Source: Halobaculum sp. CBA1158 (GTDB lineage Archaea > Halobacteriota > Halobacteria > Halobacteriales > Haloferacaceae). Taken from it: a stretch of 34,475 bases of DNA. Shown here in pieces: positions 29,534-34,475 of the stretch (positions are counted from its first letter, which is position 1; each line of letters begins with the position of its first letter). The position numbers were made by a program, and so were the translations under genes. Under the pieces are notes generated by a model. It did no database searches. It was not told where the DNA came from and saw nothing but the letters and a program-made list of their open reading frames with translations. The stretch covers positions 1-34,475 of the forward strand of contig NZ_CP090374.1 of NCBI RefSeq assembly GCF_021431925.1. Reading direction: 5' to 3'.

Positions 29534-29724
29534 ACCTTCGTGGTCCCCACGAGCTTGACATTCAGCAGACCGTCGTCGACAAGCTGATTCATGCGATTTC
29601 TCGTCTGTTTGTAGCCAACATCCATATCCGGCTCAATGTCTCGCGCTGTCGCGAATGGCTCCGGGCGCAGGCGGATATACCGGAGGATGTCAACATCGTC
29701 ATCTGAGACTTCTGGCCCGGGCAC
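29485..29724 (-). CDS. Winged-helix regulator, 79 aa, divergent from the 29.8-32 kb operon
   Basis: GTG at 29724 starts VPGPEVSDDDVDILRYIRLR and a winged helix (FATARDIEPDMDVGYKQTRN, about 24-43) ending in WLSDEGKAVL, as in haloarchaeal PadR/MarR-like small regulators. A TATA-like TATATACGATA about 28-32 bp upstream makes it leaderless. It probably represses the divergent rightward operon. Confidence 0.68.
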   Translation of the reverse strand: MPGPEVSDDDVDILRYIRLRPEPFATARDIEPDMDVGYKQTRNRMNQLVDDGLLNVKLVGTTKVYWLSDEGKAVLSGSD

Positions 29725-29833
29725 TATTACCTCACATTCGGTTGTATCTATCGTATATATTCAAAGGCAATATTTCCGGCGTCGGTGTTGTTCTGGCGTT
29801 GGAATTAATAGGGAGTAGTGTTACGCTACGGGC

Positions 29834-29938
29834 ATGCGACGCTACGAGGCGGATTCGGTTGTCGTGAAAACGACGCCGAACGGGTTCACGCCCCGTCCGA
29901 CGCCATCGGGTATCGCACAACCCGTATGCACGAGTTAG
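29834..29938 (+). CDS. Possible 34-aa leader protein
   Basis: A TATA-like TTAATA at 29804-29809 predicts a leaderless start exactly at ATG 29834, and the frame ends 12 bases inside the next gene. The peptide (MRRYEADSVVVKTTPNGFTP at its start) is not strongly acidic, so coding is uncertain. Confidence 0.3.
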   Translation: MRRYEADSVVVKTTPNGFTPRPTPSGIAQPVCTS

Positions 29939-30270
29939 ACCCGAACCCCCGTAAATCCGGGGGTACGACAACGGTTGGAGGCGCATCGGATAAGAGTAGC
30001 CACATCCTACGCGTCGGCCGCGTGACGCAGGAGGCCCACGCCGCCGTCTGTCGGAGTTACGAGGGCGAGGCCGCCCGCGCTCGCGAGCGCATCGAGATCG
30101 CGCTGGAGACGTGGAACCGCGACGACGCCGTCCGCGAGCAGCTCGTCGCCGCGCGCCAGCACTACCTCGTCGGCGAGGTGTGTCGCCAGCATCTCCGCGA
30201 GGCCGCGCAGTTGCTCGTCGCCGAGGGCGATCCCGAGGCCGACTTCAAGCGCGGGGGTGCGTTCGCGTGA
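29926..30270 (+). CDS. Helical acidic protein, 114 aa
   Basis: ATG at 29926 (MHELDPNPRK) is chosen. The body from about residue 30 is long helices rich in Glu, Arg and Ala (SYEGEAARARERIEIALETW). A 7-bp hairpin (ACCCCCG...CGGGGGT, 29945-29964) lies just inside the gene and could affect translation. Its stop overlaps the next GTG. Confidence 0.55.
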   Translation: MHELDPNPRKSGGTTTVGGASDKSSHILRVGRVTQEAHAAVCRSYEGEAARARERIEIALETWNRDDAVREQLVAARQHYLVGEVCRQHLREAAQLLVAEGDPEADFKRGGAFA

Positions 30271-30419
30271 CCGATCCCGCGCAGAATTACCTCCGGAAAG
30301 CGCGTCGCGCGGCCGAGCGCGACGACCGGATGCAGGTCGCCTGGCACCTCACGCAAGCCCAAAAGCACGGCGCGGACGACGACGCCGTCGACGCGATCAA
30401 AGCCGAGGTGACCGCATGA
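30267..30419 (+). CDS. Small helical protein, 50 aa
   Basis: GTG at 30267 overlaps the previous stop and starts VTDPAQNYLRKARRAAERDD. Two helices with alternating charge; related in style to the previous protein (both TPR-like in rhythm). Function unknown. Confidence 0.52.
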   Translation: MTDPAQNYLRKARRAAERDDRMQVAWHLTQAQKHGADDDAVDAIKAEVTA

Positions 30420-30760
30420 GTCGCTCGCACCAATCGCGATTCGGCTCCGACGGCGCGCTCCAGCGCGAGGAGAAGTACCCGAATATTGACGGTGCCGAGT
30501 CGTTGCAGCGGCCGCCGACCGACGCCGAAGTTCGGTGGGGAATCACCGGTCCGGAACTCGAGCGCCGTGTCCAGGCCGATGCCGAACCGACTTCGAGAAT
30601 CGAGCGTCGGTGTTCGGAATGCGGGAAACAGGTGACAGAAACGCCCGCTGGCGTTGAGGTCGGGCACGCGAAAGAGCGTGACGACGGCCGGCGTTGTCCA
30701 GCTCGTGATGGCTTAGTTCAGATCGAAACGTTAGACGACTTCGTGGAGGTCGAGCAATGA
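30416..30760 (+). CDS. Zinc-binding protein, 114 aa
   Basis: CSECGKQ in the middle (about 70) is paired with a later RRCPARDG (about 93) to suggest a zinc ribbon; the N-terminal half is polar. ATG at 30416 overlaps the previous stop. No family recognised. Confidence 0.55.
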   Translation: MSRSHQSRFGSDGALQREEKYPNIDGAESLQRPPTDAEVRWGITGPELERRVQADAEPTSRIERRCSECGKQVTETPAGVEVGHAKERDDGRRCPARDGLVQIETLDDFVEVEQ

Positions 30761-30984
30761 GACTGGATCCATCACGTTCGCGGGGCTTTATGTCCCCGTG
30801 CACTCTGGTGGGGAGTAAGACACACCCGACGCTGACGGACGTGAGAAAGTGGCCCCAGCAAACTGAGGGAGCCAACCTGAACACCTGTCTCCTCTCGCTG
30901 GTGCCTCTTAGTCGTACCGGGAGCGGAGCGTGTGTCGCCAACCAGCCATGTCAGCACACACCACACACAGAGGTGGCAGGATGA
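30757..30984 (+). CDS. Doubtful 75-aa frame between two zinc-ribbon genes
   Basis: ATGA overlaps at both ends favour a gene, but the peptide is neutral to basic and Ser/Thr/Pro-rich with several Cys, unlike its neighbours. A 5-bp hairpin (CGGGG...CCCCG) sits near its start. It may be an untranslated spacer or foreign fragment. Confidence 0.3.
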   Translation: MRLDPSRSRGFMSPCTLVGSKTHPTLTDVRKWPQQTEGANLNTCLLSLVPLSRTGSGACVANQPCQHTPHTEVAG

Positions 30985-31355
30985 GTGCGCAGACAGCACC
31001 CGGCGAGGCCGACACCGACTCGGAGACTTACCGGATTTACGACCACCGGACCGACCCGTTCGTCGGCGACACAGTCGTTCTCTCGACGGCCGACGATCGC
31101 ATCGGCGGCACCGTCGAGCGCGCGGTCGTGCACGCTGAGGACGACGCGCCGCTCGTCGAGATCGCGCGTCCGGACGGCGAGACCGCAAGGGTCCCCTGGG
31201 ACATCGTCGAGACGGTCAACAGTCGCGTGTCGGTCGCGACGTACGGCTGTCCTGCCTGCGGCGCGATCAGCGAGGACTGCTACCGCTGCTCTCAGTGCGG
31301 CCGTGATCTCGCCGGCGAGCAGGCGACGGTCGGTCGGCACGGAGGTGAGATGTGA
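30981..31355 (+). CDS. Protein with beta domain and C-terminal zinc ribbon, 124 aa
   Basis: Residues about 18-80 look like a small beta barrel (DPFVGDTVVLSTADDRIGGT...VVHAEDDAPLVEIAR), followed by CPACGAISEDC and CSQCG, a rubredoxin-like zinc ribbon. ATG at 30981 overlaps the preceding stop. Possibly binds nucleic acid or protein. Confidence 0.6.
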   Translation: MSAQTAPGEADTDSETYRIYDHRTDPFVGDTVVLSTADDRIGGTVERAVVHAEDDAPLVEIARPDGETARVPWDIVETVNSRVSVATYGCPACGAISEDCYRCSQCGRDLAGEQATVGRHGGEM

Positions 31356-31477
31356 TGGCCGCGAGTGACGAGCCCGTCGAGCCGTTGGTGCAAGCGCTCA
31401 ACCGCAAGGTCAACCACCAAGCCGATCGTATCGACGACCTCGAGGAGCGCCTGGCGGCGCTGGAGGAGGGCGAATGA
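31355..31477 (+). CDS. Small coiled-coil protein, 40 aa
   Basis: ATG at 31355 shares a base with the previous stop. The last 20 residues (RIDDLEERLAALEEGE) are a perfect leucine-heptad coil. Its stop overlaps the next ATG. It may dimerise or pair with the longer coiled coil encoded next. Confidence 0.5.
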   Translation: MAASDEPVEPLVQALNRKVNHQADRIDDLEERLAALEEGE

Positions 31478-32139
31478 GCGTGGAATCGATCACCGAATCC
31501 GACGCTGACGCCGAGCCGACGAAAGGCGAGATGCTCGAGACGATGCGCGGGATGCAAGCGCGCATTGAGCAACTTGAGGACGAGAAGGACGAGCTTCAAC
31601 AGCAAGTTGACGATCTCGAGCACAACCAGAAGAACACGAAAGTCAGCAAAGACGAGATCAACCTGATTCTCGGCTCCCTCGTTGGGATGGACCACATCGA
31701 CATGACCGCCGACGTGGTCGAGAATCGCGATGTGGTCGCTGACATCCGCGAGCGTATCGAGTCGCTGGAGTCGCAAACTGCGCAGTTTGAGGAGCTGGAA
31801 GAACGGCTAAGCGATGGCGGCACCGAAGGCGTCTCCGAGGCCTGGGAGGCGATCGTCGACCAAGCGATGAACAAACGTAACAGCAGCACGCACGCGCTCC
31901 CGAACAACCGTGTGAAGCTACACCGCGGCGACATCGTCGGTGCGACCGGCAAGAGCGAGGATATGTGCGGAACGTATATCGAGTGGTTCGCCGCCGATCC
32001 TGACAGCGAGGACGACGACAAGGGTAAGTACAAGAAACGGGGGACGGAGTACCGGCCGTACAAGCCGCCGTCGGACGGCGTCGCCCAGCGCCGGAAGTCG
32101 ATCGTTATCGATCTCGACGTGTGGGGTGAGGACGCATGA
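31474..32139 (+). CDS. Coiled-coil protein, 221 aa, possible replication-linked factor
   Basis: Residues about 20-55 form a coiled coil (MQARIEQLEDEKDELQQQVD); residues 130-221 form a mixed domain with VKLHRGDIVGATGKSEDMCG. The type is common in haloarchaeal plasmids and proviruses but function is not known to me. Its position beside the 23-bp repeats makes an origin-binding role possible (inference only). Confidence 0.6.
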   Translation: MSVESITESDADAEPTKGEMLETMRGMQARIEQLEDEKDELQQQVDDLEHNQKNTKVSKDEINLILGSLVGMDHIDMTADVVENRDVVADIRERIESLESQTAQFEELEERLSDGGTEGVSEAWEAIVDQAMNKRNSSTHALPNNRVKLHRGDIVGATGKSEDMCGTYIEWFAADPDSEDDDKGKYKKRGTEYRPYKPPSDGVAQRRKSIVIDLDVWGEDA

Positions 32140-32147
32140 GCCGTTCC

Positions 32148-32436
32148 GGGTCGAACGTTCTTCCCACCCGGTCGGTTCCTGAGGGGTGGGTCGAACGTTC
32201 TTCCCACCCGATTGGTGGAATGGGGGGTCGAACATGACCCCGAGACGCGGCGGGAAGCCGCCTCCGACACGCTCCACGTCTCACTTACGTTACGACGTGT
32301 CGCGTAACTTACTCGCTTTCGCGGTTCGTTAGAGCGTGGTGCGGTAGTTGCTGCGGTGTTGCTGCGGTGGTGGTAGGGGTGGGTGGGGACCGAGAATCGG
32401 GTGGGAAGAACGTTCGACCCGATTTCCGTTCGACCC
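32148..32436. repeat. Iteron-like repeats, candidate replication origin
   Basis: Three exact 23-bp copies start with GGGTCGAACGTTC: 32148-32170 and 32188-32210 (direct, 40 bp apart) and 32398-32420 (inverted). Shorter GGGTCGAAC copies lie at 32225-32233 (direct) and 32428-32436 (inverted). They flank a stretch with a GTTACG...CGTAAC inverted repeat and a purine-rich run. There is no supported gene from 32140 to 32494. Replication origin, partition site or regulator site are the options. Confidence 0.55.
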
Positions 32437-32494
32437 GGTCTCTCCGGGACGTTCTGCCGAGCCGCTGACACACCGTGAGAAATAGTCCGCGCGT

Positions 32495-32986
32495 CTACCG
32501 CGGCGACCAGTACACCGCCGTCTGATTCCTGTTCACGCCATCCGATGCGTCGACGGCGGCGTTCACCGCCTTACGCCATGACTCACCGCCGACGCCGACG
32601 CCTAGCTCGTCGGCGCTGTCTTTGATCTCGGCGGACGTGTACCGTGCGCCGCGTCGGATCCGCGTGAGCAAGAGCGCGCACGCCTGCACGCGGTCGTCGG
32701 TCTTGCTGATGTCCTCCCACTCGACACGCTCGACCAACTCGACGAGATCGGCGTCGGCCTCGCGTACCTCATGCGGGGCGACAGCCTCGCCGGTCTCGTG
32801 GGTCAGCTCGTACAGACCCTTGTGGACGCGTTCAACGTCGCCCGTCAGCCGCAGGTCCCGCAGCTTGTTATTGATAAGTTGGCCGCTCTCGCCGGTACGT
32901 GACGCCAGATACCCGGGCGTTGCGCGACCGTCCTCGAGTAACTCGAGTATCTCGTGGTGCAGGTCGTCGAGTTCATCGCTACTCAT
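32495..32986 (-). CDS. Winged-helix repressor, 163 aa
   Basis: ATG at 32986 starts MSSDELDDLHHEILELLEDG and a winged helix (RATPGYLASRTGESGQLINN, about 21-40) ending GLYELT, the pattern of haloarchaeal virus repressors. A second acidic domain (about 65-163) may dimerise or sense a signal. GTG at 33010 is an alternative start. TATA-like AATATA near 33020 lies upstream. It diverges from the operon at 33.4 kb, which it probably controls. Confidence 0.7.
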   Translation of the reverse strand: MSSDELDDLHHEILELLEDGRATPGYLASRTGESGQLINNKLRDLRLTGDVERVHKGLYELTHETGEAVAPHEVREADADLVELVERVEWEDISKTDDRVQACALLLTRIRRGARYTSAEIKDSADELGVGVGGESWRKAVNAAVDASDGVNRNQTAVYWSPR

Positions 32987-33119
32987 GTGGGGTACGAGTT
33001 GTGTGCTCACGTGGATCGTATATTGGTTGGCATTTTGTAAGTGATTTTCGGCGGTCTAATGGCTGTGTGTTGGTACTACAAACGGTGTGTGGTGTGCAAA
33101 TTGCGACGCAAACACTAAG

Positions 33120-33136
33120 TGGTAACGGACTAATAT
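33120..33136 (+). promoter_or_regulatory. TATA-like element of the right-end operon
   Basis: ACTAATATGTATGTAG lies opposite the repressor promoter. Transcription would begin near 33155 and give a leader of about 210 nt before the ATG at 33368. The 32987-33367 gap holds promoters and the structured leader but no acidic frame; the basic 78-aa frame there is treated as non-coding. Confidence 0.4.
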
Positions 33137-33245
33137 GTATGTAGACACCATGCGACGCACGCGTCGGAACAGTCCATCGGCCAAGCGCGCAGTCGCCTCT
33201 GAGTGCCACTCATTCGCTGTCAGCATGGGCGCGTCGCCTGGTGTC

Positions 33246-33367
33246 GTCTCTCTCCCGGGCGTTCGTTGGACGGACGTTCGGCCTGGGAGAGGCAGCGCCC
33301 CTACTGGTGCTCGCCGGTTCGATCCCGGCTGGGGGCATACCCGGCACGCGCCGGGGGAGAGACCACA
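33246..33367 (+). promoter_or_regulatory. Structured leader with mutually exclusive stems around a tRNA-like fold
   Basis: The segment 33250-33260 pairs with 33281-33291 (11 bp, one G-U), with a 5-bp inner stem. The overlapping segment 33246-33258 can instead pair with 33351-33363 (13 bp, one G-U), which contains the purine-rich GGGGGAGAG just 5-13 bases before the ATG at 33368. A third hairpin (33340-33355) competes. The pairings are directly visible; a switch that hides or exposes the ribosome site is inferred. Confidence 0.45.
33297..33337 (+). other. 41-nt minimal tRNA-like fold
   Basis: GCCCCTA and TGGGGGC form a 7-bp acceptor (one G-U), a 9-nt linker CTGGTGCTC replaces D and anticodon arms, then a T arm GCCGG-TTCGATC-CCGGC joins the acceptor directly, with discriminator A. 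The linker core TGGnGC is shared with the fold at 26921-26959. It is not a normal tRNA gene. Confidence 0.5.
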
Positions 33368-33661
33368 ATGAGCAACGAGACAACGGCGGACGATGGATCC
33401 GCGTCGAATCTTCGGCACCACGCGATCTGTCCGGACTGTGTGTCGGTAAGCTCCAAAGACCACGAGCCAGACGCGCAGGCAGTCGTCCGCGACCACAACG
33501 AGGCCCGCCACGACGGCGACGATGTCGCCAGGGTCGTGGGACCGCACCCCGAAGACCTTAACGAGTTCCACGAGCAGATCAAGGAAGAGTTCGACTGGGA
33601 AACGGTCGACGAAGTAACCCGACTCATCGTCAACGCCGACCCGTGGGGTGTTCTCTCGTGA
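33368..33661 (+). CDS. Unknown 97-aa protein with CxxC
   Basis: ATG at 33368 follows the structured leader. The protein has HAICPDCVSV (about 18-27) but no obvious second pair, a His/Asp-rich middle and an acidic helical C-terminus. Stop overlaps the next GTG. It is the first gene of the operon that runs on to the HerA-type ATPase if the molecule is circular. Confidence 0.6.
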   Translation: MSNETTADDGSASNLRHHAICPDCVSVSSKDHEPDAQAVVRDHNEARHDGDDVARVVGPHPEDLNEFHEQIKEEFDWETVDEVTRLIVNADPWGVLS

Positions 33662-33891
33662 GCGACCAACAGGGGCAGGGGATTCAGCGCCCCGCCGTCT
33701 GTGTCGACACTCTTGACTACGACGGCCAGGAGACGCACCAGGACAGCATCGAGGGCGAGGTGACGCGCGACTACTACGACTGTCCCAACTGCGGGCACCC
33801 GATCTCGACGTGGATGGACTGCCCGGAGTGCCTGTGGTACGACGAGGACGTGTGGTCGCGGACGCTCTCGGACGGGGGTGTTGGCGCGTGA
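33658..33891 (+). CDS. Zinc-ribbon protein, 77 aa
   Basis: GTG at 33658 overlaps the previous stop. CPNCG and CPEC with 10 residues between form a tight zinc ribbon (about 47-62). Polar N-terminus, acidic tail. Confidence 0.58.
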   Translation: MSDQQGQGIQRPAVCVDTLDYDGQETHQDSIEGEVTRDYYDCPNCGHPISTWMDCPECLWYDEDVWSRTLSDGGVGA

Positions 33892-34001
33892 CGCTCGCAG
33901 CGTGCACCGGCTGCGGTCAGGCCCAGCTGCCCTCGGGATGCGAACGGCAACAGTGCCCGGACTGCGACGGGTGGGAATGGAGGGCCGCCAATGTCGCGTG
34001 A
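33888..34001 (+). CDS. Tiny zinc-ribbon protein, 37 aa
   Basis: GTG at 33888 overlaps the previous stop. CTGC (6-9) and CPDC (about 23-26) give a minimal ribbon. Its stop overlaps the next gene by 11 bases. Confidence 0.52.
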   Translation: MTLAACTGCGQAQLPSGCERQQCPDCDGWEWRAANVA

Positions 34002-34185
34002 CGAAGATGAGCTGGTAGTTCAGCACGTTCGCGATCGGATCGAGGAGATCGAGGACGATCCGCGGATGGACTACGACGACGCGAACGTCCGAATCAACGC
34101 ACCTCTCGCGCTTCACCAGTGCGAGCAAAAGGGGCGTCTTGCGGAACTTCGCGGGGTTCTGGAGGTGCTCGAAGATGGCGCGTGA
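33991..34185 (+). CDS. Small helical protein, 64 aa
   Basis: ATG at 33991 starts MSRDEDELVVQHVRDRIEEI; the whole protein is acidic and helical. Overlaps both neighbours by 11 bases. No family recognised. Confidence 0.52.
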   Translation: MSRDEDELVVQHVRDRIEEIEDDPRMDYDDANVRINAPLALHQCEQKGRLAELRGVLEVLEDGA

Positions 34186-34459
34186 GGATCCGTACAGCAC
34201 GCCCTTCAGGTACGAGACTGGCGACAGGTTCCGCACCAGCTTGGAAACGTGGAAGTGGGAGGTTTGCAAGCGCCTCACGGCTGAGGATGGCGAGCCGTAC
34301 TACTACCTCGACGGTGTCGGCGACGACAACCTCGGGAAGTCGAAGCTCATCGCCGAGGAGAGTCTGAATGCTCACTTCGAGCATATGGCAGTAGTCACCG
34401 ACGGCGGTGTCGATAGATCCGAGAGCGAGATCCAACGGAGGAAAGACCATGTCAACTGA
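34175..34459 (+). CDS. Unknown 94-aa protein
   Basis: ATG at 34175 gives MAREDPYSTPFRYETGDRFR; aromatic-rich, with KSKLIAEESLNAHFEH near 60-75. The longer frame upstream is basic and rejected. Its stop lies 11 bases inside the frame that runs off the window end. Confidence 0.55.
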   Translation: MAREDPYSTPFRYETGDRFRTSLETWKWEVCKRLTAEDGEPYYYLDGVGDDNLGKSKLIAEESLNAHFEHMAVVTDGGVDRSESEIQRRKDHVN

Positions 34460-34475
34460 TACGCAACAGACGACC
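34449..34475 (+). CDS. Start of the HerA-type ATPase gene if the molecule is circular
   Basis: ATG at 34449 opens nine codons (MSTDTQQTT) to the window end with 27 bases, so the reading frame enters base 1 in phase with the ATPase. The overlap with the preceding stop follows the operon style. Confidence 0.5.

Noticed and set aside
32136-32332. Two short frames (33 and 32 aa) after the coiled-coil gene
   Set aside because: They follow the overlap pattern, but are basic and consist largely of the 23-bp repeats.
32148-32436. CRISPR array
   Set aside because: Only three 23-bp copies, one inverted, with irregular spacing and no cas genes.
33135-33371. 78-aa frame in the leader of the 33368 gene
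   Set aside because: It ends with an ATGA overlap, but is Arg/Gly/Pro-rich and coincides with the tRNA-like fold and long stems, so I treat it as untranslated.

Overview
The window reads as haloarchaeal DNA. It is GC-rich, its proteins are strongly acidic, genes overlap by 1-4 bases in long operons, promoters have TATA boxes about 25-30 bases before leaderless ATG or GTG starts, there is a twin-arginine export signal, and tiny CxxC zinc-ribbon proteins are unusually common. There are no ribosomal RNA or housekeeping genes, so this is a plasmid, virus or provirus. The last 27 bases open a reading frame that continues without a frame change into base 1, so the molecule may be a closed circle of about 34.5 kb cut inside its HerA-type ATPase gene.

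Layout. (1) 33.1-34.5 kb and on through 1-5 kb: a rightward operon with small zinc-ribbon genes, a HerA/FtsK-type ATPase, a DpdA-like DNA 7-deazaguanine transglycosylase, small membrane proteins, an AbrB-like protein and a serine recombinase. A divergent winged-helix repressor gene (32.5-33.0 kb) faces it, which looks like a lysogeny-type switch. The leader of the operon holds a 41-nt minimal tRNA-like fold inside two competing long-range pairings. (2) 5-13.6 kb: a leftward block with three unknown or regulatory-looking proteins, a P-loop ATPase, a 497-aa membrane protein, a Tat-exported probable beta-helix protein, a glycosyltransferase and a methyltransferase. (3) 13.7-20.9 kb: a rightward block made almost only of membrane or secreted proteins, including an 867-aa low-complexity protein and a 639-aa multi-domain surface protein. 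Blocks 2 and 3 diverge from one control region with five GGTAC boxes spaced exactly 10 bp apart. Together they look like a virion or envelope-assembly module of a type I do not recognise. (4) 21.4-27.9 kb: a 6.5-kb transposon with 37-bp terminal inverted repeats and a possible 4-bp target duplication. It has an unusually long YREK-type transposase and about thirteen passenger genes: a Panacea/SocA-like protein, an ImmA/IrrE-like metallopeptidase, a MazG-like protein, many zinc ribbons, a self-contained regulator with operator, and a 575-nt structured non-coding stretch with tRNA-like arms. (5) 28.1-32.4 kb: backbone accessory genes, two winged-helix regulators, a structured three-way-junction leader and a set of 23-bp repeats that could be a replication origin.

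Working model (inference): a temperate or plasmid-like haloarchaeal element that builds a glycosylated membrane-bound particle, may modify its own DNA with 7-deazaguanine made by the host archaeosine pathway, and has been invaded by a passenger-carrying transposon.
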